DNA of 64,000 nucleotides from Hungatella hathewayi WAL-18680 (GTDB lineage Bacteria; Bacillota; Clostridia; Lachnospirales; Lachnospiraceae), in assembly GCF_000235505.1 (NCBI RefSeq), contig NZ_JH379027.1, forward strand, positions 485,513 through 549,512. Reading direction: 5' to 3'. Under the pieces are notes generated by a model. It saw only the letters and a list, made by a program, of their open reading frames with translations, searched no databases and was not told the DNA's origin. A program made the position numbers and the translations under genes. Shown here one piece after another: positions 42,489-51,458 of this stretch (its first letter is position 1; every line of letters begins with the position of its first letter).

Positions 42489-45400
42489 GTGGAGGGTACT
42501 CCTTGTTCTCATGAAAATGAGGACGGTACCTACACCTGCACTCTTGGTGCAGACAGCGATGGTATGGGAGTCAACAAGGCAACTCCCAACGATGCGGCCT
42601 ATGTATGTGACCACAGCGATGGCTGCGGTTATATGGAGGAGGTGAAGGAAGTTCCCTGCACTCATTCCTGCGAGCTGTGCGAAAGTACGCCTTTGGAAAC
42701 GCCACCTGCGGAAAAGCCGTCGGCAGGAAATCCACCCCAAAAAAATGAGATGGCTAAAGATACCGCCTATGATAGAGTTGTAGCGCTGTTTAAAGCGCTG
42801 CCTTCAGCGGACAGTATCACAGAAAAAACTACGGAAGAGCGGAAGGATAAGCTGACAGCACAGATAACCGCCGCTATGGACGCTCTTGAGGACTTAAGTG
42901 ACGATGATTATGCGAGATTTACCGGAGAACATGACGATTTATTAATAGCGGCAGCTGCGCTTCAAGCGGTGATTGCCGGAACGGTTGCAAGGACGCTGGC
43001 GGAGGGGCCTATGCCAACAGCGGAAAAAATTGGTATGGTCAACTACGTTTTTGCCAACGGTTCACCCTTGATTTTAGCGGCCGGCTCCACGGATACCAGT
43101 AAAACTGTTATTTACATAGACCAGAATGGCAACGGGGAGATTGACAGTGGTGATATCATCTTTAACCCCAATATGGGTGATGCCACAGATGGTACCGTGG
43201 CAGGCAACAATCTTAAAAGCTGGTACATCTTTGGAGGCTGCCGGGATGACAATGTAGACGGAGACATACAGCTTACCATGCTGGGTGGAGAAGTGAGCTA
43301 CCTTTTCGGTGGCGGCTATGCCATGGGGGCCGATGCTGCTGTCAGCGGCAGCACATCCGTCAATGTTCTGGGAGGCAAAGTGTTGTACTTGTACGGTGGC
43401 GGCAAGGGCAGAAGCGGCCACATCAGTTCTACTGGTTCCACCGACGTATACATAGGGTCTGACGCCACGGTGAGGAATGGCTACGGCGGTGGTGAGAATA
43501 CTGTGCTCAAAGGAGACACTATTGTCACCGTGGAAGGTACTGTTATCGGTGTAGTTTGCGGCGGCGATAGCGGTGATGGTACTGTGGAGGGGGATACCCA
43601 AGTCACGCTTAAACACGGGGCAAGGGTGGGCAGCGTCTGCGGTGGTGGCAGCTTAAATATCGGTACCGTGGAGGGCAGTACTTTTGTTACCATTGAATCT
43701 GGAGCCATTGTAGATAGCACAGGCGGAGATGGAATTGGTGTCATAGGCGGCGGCTTCAACACTGTAAGCGGCAGGACCAACGTGACCATTGCAGGTACCG
43801 TGGTTGGAGAAGTTTATGGTGGCGGAAGCGGACCAGTGGCTCAGGGAACCAGCGTTATTCTCCAGAGTGGTGCAAGAGTGAGCGGCAAAGGAGCCGGTGT
43901 ATATGGAGGGGGTCTTGAAGGTACTGTTACTGGTGGTACTTCCGTTATCATCAAGGCTGGCGCTATGGTGGATATTACGTACAGCGGCATGTATGGTGGC
44001 GTCTTCGGCGGCGGCTGGACGGCGGTGGATGGCGGTACTTCCGTCACCATCGATGGAGAGGTTACTGGCAGCGTGTATGGTGGTGGCTATCTCGGTACTG
44101 TTACCGGCGACATTTCCGTCACCATTGGCAGCGGGGCTAAGATTGGGAATAGTGCTGATGGCAATGGAGTTATCATCAACGGCAGCTCAGGGAATCCGGC
44201 TAACGGCGTGAGCAGTATCTCTATTGCCAAAGATAACCATCTGTCTGATGATGCAGAAGTGTACGTTGTCCTGCCTGCTGGTTATGCCGCTGGAGGTACC
44301 ATCGCTACTGGGGCCGTGCGGGAGGACACTGGCAGGATTAAGCTCACCGGCGACGGTGCGGCGGACAAGGTGGCATACTTTGAAAATGGCGAGATTAAGG
44401 CGGGGACACCCCCTGTTGCTATTCCCCTTGTAGTGGATGAAAAAAACATCTGTGCTAACGGATGTGAACTTAAATTGGAGGAAGGCACCGGAGGAGTCGG
44501 AACAGTCTATACCGTTGTGAAGTACCGCCCGATGGGGTCAGAAGATGAAAACGACTATCAGATACTGAACATCAACGGTGCCATCGGCAGCAATGACGCC
44601 ACTGGCTATGACCTCACCGCTTATACTCTTTACGGTGGAAAAAACAGCCAAAATTTGATAGACAATACCAGTGTCATCATGACCGGCGGCCAGGTAGATA
44701 CCATCTACGGCGGCAGTCATTCTGGCAATGTGAATTTGACCGGCAACACAAAAGTCACCATGACTGGCGGACAGGTAAACTATATTTACGGCGGCGGGAA
44801 CAATGCCAAGGTCACCGGCAACGCCAAAATCTCTGTTATGGAATCGGCCAAGGTAGCAGGCAGTATCTACGGAGGCGGCAGTGATGGCGGAACCGTCAGC
44901 GGCAATGCTGTCATTACCGTAGGCGGTGCCGTTGAGATTGGCGGTGCGGGTATGGGTGTGGTCATAAACGGTGGCGCGGAAACACTAGTCACCAACGGTG
45001 TGGACAGCTTCGTGATTAGTGGCGGCCTTACTGGAGCAGATGGCAGTGTGTGTGTAATCTTGCCCGAAGGCATTGAAGACGGTAAAGTAATTGCCACGAA
45101 GGCGGCAGCGGACGACACCAGCAAAATCAAATTGGACGGCCCCGGCGCTGTTGGTAATACAGCGGAATTTAACAGTTCTGACAACACTATCATCGTAAAA
45201 TCGTCCACCACGCTCACTGATGCGCAAAAGATAGCTTTGGTGAAAAGCTCCATTGAAACAGCACTTAAGAACCTGGCAGTCACAAACGCCACTACCGCCC
45301 AGAATATTCTCGATGCGGCTAAAGCGGCGACACTGCACGGCGTAGCTGTGGCCTGGGACAGCACAAACAGTTTTGGCAAGACGGAGGCGACCAAAGCAGC

Positions 45401-47093
45401 TGTTGGAGTAATCACAGGCACGCTGAAGCTGACACTTAACAGCGAGAGCGGTACCATTGCAATAAACAAATCCATTGCAAAACTGCCAGGTGGCGATTCA
45501 TCGGACAGCGGTTCATCAAATGGAGGCTCGTCAGGCGGCGGCTCATCAAGCAGTGGTTCATCCGCTGAAACCAGGCCGGGTGATCCTATTGAGAGCGAAA
45601 TTAAGATAAACGGTACAGTGGACGGGGCTGGCAGTTTCAAGGCAGAACTTTCACAGAAAGCCGTAGAGGATGCCATTAAAAAGGCGGAGGAAGAGATTCG
45701 GAAAAAAGGCAGCTTGAATAACGGAATCACCCTTGTGCTGAATATCAACACAGGTGGTGGAAGCGCAGGCAGTGTAAGCGTTAACCTGCCAAAGGTGACG
45801 CAGGAAACCATCATCAGTAATAAGGTTGTAAACACCGTGCTTGTGGTGGATAATCCCAGTATCAGAATAGACATGAATCTGGCGGCTGTCACCGAAATAC
45901 ACAGACAGGCACAGGCCGATGTGAACATCACAGCCACACGGCAGGACAACAGCAGGCTGGCCGGAGCGACGAAAACAGCAATCGGAAACCGCCCTGTCTT
46001 TGACCTGAAGGCAGACTACGGCAGTGGTAAGCAGGTGACAGAGTTCGGAACAGGCAGTGTAAACGTGGCTATTCCTTACACCTTGCAATCCGGTGAGACG
46101 TCAGGCGGCGTCTGTGCAGTTTATGTGGACAGTAATGGGAATGTGAATTATCTCACAAACTCCGCTTATGACAGTGCCAATAAGACATTGCGCTTCACTA
46201 CTTCTCATTTTTCGACTTATGGCATCGGATACAAGGCCTTGTCAGGTTTTAGTGACACGGCCAGCCACTGGGCAGAAGAGAATATTCAGTTTGTGGTAAA
46301 TCGTGGCCTGCTAGATGGCACGGGCCGTACCACCTTCAGTCCTGACACCGCCATAACGAGAGGAATGATTGTGACAGCCCTCGGCAGACTGGCGGGAGTA
46401 GATGTAAGCGGATACAAGACAAGCAGCTTTACCGATGTAAAAGCAGATGCTTACTACATGGGCTATGTGGAATGGGCCAGCCAAAGCGGAATATTAAGCG
46501 GTACAGGCGCTGCTACCTATGCTCCCGACTCGGCCATCTCCCGTGAGCAGATGGCTGTGGTACTGGCTAACTATGCGCGAACCATCGGCTATTCTCTACC
46601 CAGGGTCCACACGGAAATCACCTTTGCCGATACCACGAATATCTCATCTTGGGCAAAGGATTCCGTAAAAACTATGCAGATGGCAGGCATTATAGCCAGC
46701 AAGGACGCCAACAAGTTTGAGCCACAGAGTGCCGCCACCAGAGCTGAAGCATCCGCAACGCTCCGCCGCTTCATAGAGCGGATGATGGGTACCTCCACCA
46801 CCCAAGGCTGGATGCAGAATGACAGCGGCCAGTGGATGTACTATATAAACGGCAGCCCCATAAAGGGCCAGACAAGAGAGATAGATGGCGTCCCATATAC
46901 ATTTGACAATCACGGCATAACGCCGGACTATTCAAAGAAAAAAATGCGCCTTACCCATACGGTAAAAACGGGTGACAACTTATGGAAGATTGCACGGGAA
47001 TACAACGTTGATATACAAATGCTGGCACAAATCAACGGCAAGAGTGTAACCTCCACGATTCATCCCGGCGAGGTATTGAAGATACCGCAGTAA
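42489..47093 (+). CDS. Body of SLH/LysM surface protein 3 (phase-OFF in this sequence)
   Basis: The open frame runs from 42410; the GTG at 42489 is only the first start-like codon. The 1534-residue body has the same order as protein 2: HDEGCGY/CDHSDGCGY modules, a helical stretch, YGGG repeats (about 43215-44200 and 44660-44960), a Ser/Gly linker, the shared domain, three SLH modules, a cell-wall-binding-like repeat and C-terminal LysM. Relative to protein 2 it lacks a Cys-containing segment of about 45 residues after the first modules and one YGGG unit. The two are clearly products of a tandem duplication. It would be an alternative or additional wall-anchored coat protein. Confidence 0.85.
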   Translation: MEGTPCSHENEDGTYTCTLGADSDGMGVNKATPNDAAYVCDHSDGCGYMEEVKEVPCTHSCELCESTPLETPPAEKPSAGNPPQKNEMAKDTAYDRVVALFKALPSADSITEKTTEERKDKLTAQITAAMDALEDLSDDDYARFTGEHDDLLIAAAALQAVIAGTVARTLAEGPMPTAEKIGMVNYVFANGSPLILAAGSTDTSKTVIYIDQNGNGEIDSGDIIFNPNMGDATDGTVAGNNLKSWYIFGGCRDDNVDGDIQLTMLGGEVSYLFGGGYAMGADAAVSGSTSVNVLGGKVLYLYGGGKGRSGHISSTGSTDVYIGSDATVRNGYGGGENTVLKGDTIVTVEGTVIGVVCGGDSGDGTVEGDTQVTLKHGARVGSVCGGGSLNIGTVEGSTFVTIESGAIVDSTGGDGIGVIGGGFNTVSGRTNVTIAGTVVGEVYGGGSGPVAQGTSVILQSGARVSGKGAGVYGGGLEGTVTGGTSVIIKAGAMVDITYSGMYGGVFGGGWTAVDGGTSVTIDGEVTGSVYGGGYLGTVTGDISVTIGSGAKIGNSADGNGVIINGSSGNPANGVSSISIAKDNHLSDDAEVYVVLPAGYAAGGTIATGAVREDTGRIKLTGDGAADKVAYFENGEIKAGTPPVAIPLVVDEKNICANGCELKLEEGTGGVGTVYTVVKYRPMGSEDENDYQILNINGAIGSNDATGYDLTAYTLYGGKNSQNLIDNTSVIMTGGQVDTIYGGSHSGNVNLTGNTKVTMTGGQVNYIYGGGNNAKVTGNAKISVMESAKVAGSIYGGGSDGGTVSGNAVITVGGAVEIGGAGMGVVINGGAETLVTNGVDSFVISGGLTGADGSVCVILPEGIEDGKVIATKAAADDTSKIKLDGPGAVGNTAEFNSSDNTIIVKSSTTLTDAQKIALVKSSIETALKNLAVTNATTAQNILDAAKAATLHGVAVAWDSTNSFGKTEATKAAVGVITGTLKLTLNSESGTIAINKSIAKLPGGDSSDSGSSNGGSSGGGSSSSGSSAETRPGDPIESEIKINGTVDGAGSFKAELSQKAVEDAIKKAEEEIRKKGSLNNGITLVLNINTGGGSAGSVSVNLPKVTQETIISNKVVNTVLVVDNPSIRIDMNLAAVTEIHRQAQADVNITATRQDNSRLAGATKTAIGNRPVFDLKADYGSGKQVTEFGTGSVNVAIPYTLQSGETSGGVCAVYVDSNGNVNYLTNSAYDSANKTLRFTTSHFSTYGIGYKALSGFSDTASHWAEENIQFVVNRGLLDGTGRTTFSPDTAITRGMIVTALGRLAGVDVSGYKTSSFTDVKADAYYMGYVEWASQSGILSGTGAATYAPDSAISREQMAVVLANYARTIGYSLPRVHTEITFADTTNISSWAKDSVKTMQMAGIIASKDANKFEPQSAATRAEASATLRRFIERMMGTSTTQGWMQNDSGQWMYYINGSPIKGQTREIDGVPYTFDNHGITPDYSKKKMRLTHTVKTGDNLWKIAREYNVDIQMLAQINGKSVTSTIHPGEVLKIPQ
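44677..44873 (+). repeat. Identical segment shared by surface genes 2 and 3 (copy 2)
   Basis: Second copy of the stretch at 39801-39997; the offset between copies is 4876 bases. Recombination here would delete or duplicate one gene's worth of DNA and fuse the two paralogues. Confidence 0.8.
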
Positions 47094-47097
47094 CCCT

Positions 47098-47147
47098 AAA
47101 ACAGACCGCCTCGGAACTTATACACAAGTTCCGAGGCGGTCTGTTTT
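47098..47147. terminator. Bidirectional terminator overlapping the kinase stop codon
   Basis: A perfect 22-bp stem (47098-47119 with 47126-47147, loop ATACAC) is flanked by A4 and T4. It lies between convergent surface gene 3 and the GHKL kinase, and contains the kinase's last codons and stop (47118-47120). Confidence 0.9.
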
Positions 47148-49100
47148 GTCTTCCGTAATCATGAGTACCTGCACGGTAAACCAGTGTGGATTGTCAGTGC
47201 CTTCTTCCGTGTGAAACCATAAATCTCCGCTGTATTTTTCAACAACAGAGCGGACGGAGGAGAGACCGATTCCGTGGGGAACTGTATCTTTGTCCATATC
47301 CTTGCTGGAGTGAAATGTCTCACCGTTGGGAACTCGTTTTCCAGTATAGGTATTTTTGATTTCAATTGCGATACTGCCGTCGGTGGATGCCATGGATACG
47401 GATATCCTGCGGTCGGGAGCGGGGACGGGGATGGTGGCTTCCAATGCATTTTCTAAAAGATTCCCCAGGATGACACATAAATCCTCCTCCGGGATTCCCG
47501 GCTGTTCGGGGAGGGAGGCGTGGATGGTCATGGGGATTTGCTGCTCCTCCGCTTTGGAATAGTAGTAGCGTAGCAAAACATCCACGTGGTAGGCGCTGCA
47601 AAAGGTAAGGGGCGAGGCGGTCAGGGCGCTGCCGGTGAGCTTGTCCAGATACTGGGCGGCCGATTCCGCATTTCCATCTTTTAAAAGAGCAGATAGCTGG
47701 GTGAGATGATGACGGATATCGTGGCGCATGACGCGGATGGTTTCAATCTGCGATGCCAGTTCCGTGTAGTGCTTTTTCTGCATGGCAATCTGCTCCTCCA
47801 TATGGCGTTTCTGCTGAGTGAGGATGAGTTGTTTCTGGTAAAGTCTTGCGGAGTCGCGAAGCAGCAGGAAACTCAGTATCAATACAAACAGAAAACCGGC
47901 AATCTCCGAAAACCAGCCCAGCCGGCTGGGCTCAAAACCGGGGTACAGTCTGTCGGCGGCCAGGGAGGAGGCGAAAATGGTGACGGCGATCAAGAGAATA
48001 TCGCTGTCGGACTCGGATTCCCGATCCCCACTTTCACTGTGATACTTCGCCCAGAACGCCATACCAAGAAGATATAGGGCGCAGACTGCCTTATAAATCC
48101 CGGCAATCCGGGAAAACAGCGCCATGTCCCGGTAGGAGAGAGACGGGGCCGCGAGAGATACCGCCAGGGCCGCAAACGGAAACAGAGCAGCCAGACAGGA
48201 AGCCGCCGTGATATAACGGCTCTTTCTGCCACATAAATCAGGAACCAGAAGGAGGGGCAGTCCGTATACGGCATACCGGCAAAAGATTTCCAGGTTGTAA
48301 AATGGCACAATAGCGGTAGTCGTCAGCCGGTGAAGCGCGGGAGAACACACGGAGCCGGCGAAGGCCAGACAAATCAGCCCCGACAGCAACGAGTGGCGGT
48401 TCCTGAGCGTTATGGCAAGTGCCAGCTGAAAGATGCCAAGGAGCAGAGCCAGCGCTGTCGCCGACAGGCTGATAGCAAATCTCTGGTCCAGCAGGGAAGT
48501 AACCGCGGACGGAGTGCCGAAAGCCGGCGGGTAGACCAGCCCGCCGTACAGATGGGACCAGTCTGAGACGGCCAGCAAAAGCTCCATATCTCCACTGCCC
48601 TCAAAGGTGAGTGAGCCGGCGCGTAGGGCAGGCCGGTACTGGTCTCTGTCAGGATTTCCCTGGGAAGCCATCAACCGGCCGTCGATGTACAGACGGTAGG
48701 ACGAGTAGATTTCCGGGAGCTCCAGTGTATAGGAGGCAGGTGTGTCCGGCAGGGACAGAAGAAGGCGGTAGGTGGCACTCCCATGAGGGGAGGCGTTCGC
48801 ATCGCCGGCTTCCATCCCGCCGTACTGCCCGATGAAAATATAGTCATCCGGAAGCGGTGCATCCTCCTGAAAATCCTCCGGAGTGAGAAGCTTCTGACGA
48901 TAATATTCCCACCCGTTAATCAGATAGACAACGGGGAACTGCTCCGGCTCATAGAACAGAATGCCATTGATTGGCTGTGGTGTCTGGAGCCGGTACTTGT
49001 TGTCCAGCCGGTAAACCAGGGTAAAAAGTCCCATGGAACATAAAAAGGAGAGAACGAGGATAAAAAGGCGGGTAAACAGCTGTTTCGTTGTCGGTTTCAC
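47118..49100 (-). CDS. 7TMR-DISM sensor histidine kinase with GHKL ATPase domain
   Basis: This 660-residue membrane kinase has an N-terminal helix and an extracellular jelly-roll-like sensor of about 170 residues (TYRLLLSLPDTPASYTLELP, YSSYRLYIDGRL). About seven membrane helices (about 210-420) follow, then a coiled coil, the phosphoacceptor box MRHDIRHHLTQLSAL and a GHKL ATPase (NLLENALEA, then HGIGLSSVRSVVEKY). Kinases of this type usually pair with LytTR response regulators; none is encoded here. The GTG start has GAGGAGGAG upstream and lies 3 bases past the stop of the secreted-protein gene, so the two are co-transcribed. The 3' end is inside a terminator hairpin. Confidence 0.85.
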   Translation of the reverse strand: MKPTTKQLFTRLFILVLSFLCSMGLFTLVYRLDNKYRLQTPQPINGILFYEPEQFPVVYLINGWEYYRQKLLTPEDFQEDAPLPDDYIFIGQYGGMEAGDANASPHGSATYRLLLSLPDTPASYTLELPEIYSSYRLYIDGRLMASQGNPDRDQYRPALRAGSLTFEGSGDMELLLAVSDWSHLYGGLVYPPAFGTPSAVTSLLDQRFAISLSATALALLLGIFQLALAITLRNRHSLLSGLICLAFAGSVCSPALHRLTTTAIVPFYNLEIFCRYAVYGLPLLLVPDLCGRKSRYITAASCLAALFPFAALAVSLAAPSLSYRDMALFSRIAGIYKAVCALYLLGMAFWAKYHSESGDRESESDSDILLIAVTIFASSLAADRLYPGFEPSRLGWFSEIAGFLFVLILSFLLLRDSARLYQKQLILTQQKRHMEEQIAMQKKHYTELASQIETIRVMRHDIRHHLTQLSALLKDGNAESAAQYLDKLTGSALTASPLTFCSAYHVDVLLRYYYSKAEEQQIPMTIHASLPEQPGIPEEDLCVILGNLLENALEATIPVPAPDRRISVSMASTDGSIAIEIKNTYTGKRVPNGETFHSSKDMDKDTVPHGIGLSSVRSVVEKYSGDLWFHTEEGTDNPHWFTVQVLMITEDKTDRLGTCV

Positions 49101-49103
49101 TAT

Positions 49104-51209
49104 CTATCTCCTCCTCTTTTTCATCCGGCCACGCAGTACGAAAATGCCGGCGGCAGGGACACATATGCCTGGGAGACAAAGCACCAGGATGGTTCTGAGT
49201 CTGGCGGCTTGGCCGGTTGCTGACGCGGATACAGAACCATTGGTAGGCTCCGGCGCTGCTGCCATTGGAAGCTCGACGACAGAGTCGCCAGCAAAGGCAC
49301 GCTCAGCGATGGTAAAGGTTCCGGTCTCCTCCAGAGTAAAGACAAGAGAAGAGTCCTGATACACTGCTGTTGTCAGCACCTCTCCGTCCTGATTTCTGAT
49401 TTCCAGAACAGCATTTTCGCTGTCCGCTTTCCAGGGCACGGTGATGGTCAATGGGGGCAGTTCCGAAAGAGCCAGTCCATTCATGGTAAATGCCACAAAT
49501 ATCTTGTCATCATCCAAAGGCTGAAGTTCTGCCTTAAAGTAATTATCTTCCGTGATATCGGAGAAAAATCCAGTGTTTGTCGGTATCTCCAGCCGCATCC
49601 TGTGTTTGGTGAAAAGAAGTGGCTGGTCTGGGTTTCGCTCCATCTGCTTTAAGATACGCCGCCCGGATAAAATAGTATAATCAGCGGTATCCGATTCCTG
49701 AAAAGAGGAAGGAGTATCTGAGGTGGAAATGTCTCTGCCTGTATTAGCCGCATCAAATGGAGATGCCTGTAAGGGAGCCTTTTCCCCCATTTTCATCTCC
49801 ATATCTATATCCGTGTTCGTTTCGGTACCTGTCTCCATCTCCGGCTGCTCAGATAACAGTTCCGAAATTGCCATAACAGCCGGGTATCCAGGTCCATAGC
49901 CGAATTCGCCGGAAGTTTGAGTATCACCGGAACTACCGGAAGCACCGGCATTTCCCGATGGCCCGGAATGCCCTCCCGATGGTCGGTTCTGGCCGGAACT
50001 TACATTGCCAGGTGATGTCTCCGGAGGCAATGTCTCTTCCGGCAACGGCGTCCCAGGCAATGTTTCCTCCGGCAACGGGGAAACGTCAGGTGGCGCAGTA
50101 ATCACCGGTGGCAGTACCACGCTTGGCGGCGTCTGTTCCTCCCTGTCTCCGCCGTCCCTATCGCCCTCAAAAAGGTCATAGGACAACTGGTCTTCTGTCA
50201 GGTAAATTTTTAAAGTGTTGGACATTTCCCCATCATATTCAAGACGGAAGTAGTAAGGTGTTTCAAAAAAAACATTTTCATAATAAAAAATCGTAAAACG
50301 CTGGTAAGAATCGGGGTCTATCTGTATAAAATTCTTATTGGTATCCTCCTGCCATTCCCCATCCTCCCCAATCGCATAATATGCCCGCAGCAGTTCCGGC
50401 TGCGGCGTCGGTTTCATCCAATACGAGAAAAAATAAAGCCCATGAAATACCGGTGGAGAGAGGGTCAAAGTCTCCGTATCCTGAATAATGACGTTGTATG
50501 TAAATGGTGGAAATTCATCGGACAGCAGCAGGCCTTTTGGAAGGTCATTGGTGGCAGTAATCTGGTAGGTACCGGGAGTATCAAAATCAATCGCATGAAA
50601 ATCCCAGATTAAATCCGTTTCCAGCCAGATATCATGTTCCAGATACAGGTAGGAAACCTGCACGTCATACATGTTATGTTCTAAATCCTCAAGGGAAGCG
50701 TGCTGTGGCAGCGTAGCCTGGCCGGTGCGCAGCGCATCCCGGGAAACAACCGGTAGTTCACAGGGAGCATCCTGGGAGTAAAGAAAGACAGGAAGAGCGG
50801 TATTCTTCCATTCCGGTTGACAGATAACAGAGCCATCGTCCGGAATCTCCACGATACCCTGAAGATAGGTAAAACCGGTCTGAGAAGTATCCAGAGAATC
50901 CAAATCATAACGAATCGGGTAGAACTGGGAGCCGCCGTCACGAAAGCGCGCAAGTGCCCTGGTATAGTCGCTTCTTTCTACTGTATGACGAAGGGTTTCC
51001 CGTGCGTTCTGTGTCTCCGCTAGCAGCAGGCTATCCGTATAGGGAAGAATGATTCGCGTTATTTCCCGCTCCATATCTGCTTCCGGCGGACTCGCTGTCA
51101 TAGCCTCTGCCTGCCCCATGGAGGTCATTTTCGGAAACGGCAGAAAAAGAACCAGGGAAAATAAAATGAAACATAATAGATATTTCAAATAATGTCGTTT
51201 CGCATGCAT
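49104..51209 (-). CDS. Large secreted protein with proline/glycine-rich linkers and C-terminal membrane anchor
   Basis: This 701-residue protein is of no recognised family. It has an N-terminal signal (KYLLCFILFSLVLFLPFP), an extracellular beta-rich part, a Pro/Glu/Thr-rich segment (about residues 385-430), a Ser/Gly/Asn-rich segment (about 430-470) and a second folded region. It ends in a C-terminal hydrophobic helix followed by RGRMKKRRR, so it is probably anchored with most of its mass outside. The start at 51209 follows GGAGGGATAAAAATC; the longer frame to 51314 runs through the 21-bp direct repeats and is rejected. It is co-transcribed with the GHKL kinase and may be its ligand-binding or effector partner. 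Confidence 0.7.
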   Translation of the reverse strand: MHAKRHYLKYLLCFILFSLVLFLPFPKMTSMGQAEAMTASPPEADMEREITRIILPYTDSLLLAETQNARETLRHTVERSDYTRALARFRDGGSQFYPIRYDLDSLDTSQTGFTYLQGIVEIPDDGSVICQPEWKNTALPVFLYSQDAPCELPVVSRDALRTGQATLPQHASLEDLEHNMYDVQVSYLYLEHDIWLETDLIWDFHAIDFDTPGTYQITATNDLPKGLLLSDEFPPFTYNVIIQDTETLTLSPPVFHGLYFFSYWMKPTPQPELLRAYYAIGEDGEWQEDTNKNFIQIDPDSYQRFTIFYYENVFFETPYYFRLEYDGEMSNTLKIYLTEDQLSYDLFEGDRDGGDREEQTPPSVVLPPVITAPPDVSPLPEETLPGTPLPEETLPPETSPGNVSSGQNRPSGGHSGPSGNAGASGSSGDTQTSGEFGYGPGYPAVMAISELLSEQPEMETGTETNTDIDMEMKMGEKAPLQASPFDAANTGRDISTSDTPSSFQESDTADYTILSGRRILKQMERNPDQPLLFTKHRMRLEIPTNTGFFSDITEDNYFKAELQPLDDDKIFVAFTMNGLALSELPPLTITVPWKADSENAVLEIRNQDGEVLTTAVYQDSSLVFTLEETGTFTIAERAFAGDSVVELPMAAAPEPTNGSVSASATGQAARLRTILVLCLPGICVPAAGIFVLRGRMKKRRR

Positions 51210-51260
51210 GATTTTTATCCCTCCAAATTGGAATAGGGTGACTGAAAAATCAGTTGATAT

Positions 51261-51296
51261 GTTGATTAAGTGTAACTTTGTGTCGATTAAGTGTAA
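51261..51296. promoter_or_regulatory. Direct-repeat regulator site upstream of the secreted-protein/kinase unit
   Basis: GTTGATTAAGTGTAA (51261-51275) and GTCGATTAAGTGTAA (51282-51296) recur with a 21-bp period. They lie 52 bases ahead of the minus-strand start at 51209. Sequence and period match the site at 32781-32819, suggesting one regulator binds both. Confidence 0.6.
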
Positions 51297-51414
51297 TGCT
51301 TCTGACAACAGCAAAAATAAAGGGAAAAAGATTAAGAATATTCTATCTTAACGGTATGGAAATGTCAAAACGATTTTAGATGGTAAATTATGGGAGTCCT
51401 GATTGGGCATTAGA

Positions 51415-51438
51415 AGGGGCTGCCGGACGACAGCCCCT
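51415..51438 (-). terminator. Probable terminator of the two-component operon
   Basis: An 8-bp GC-rich stem AGGGGCTG/CAGCCCCT (51415-51422 with 51431-51438) lies 20 bases past the kinase stop. The following T run on the minus strand is weak. Confidence 0.45.
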
Positions 51439-51458
51439 GTTATGTGTGTCATCTAAAT

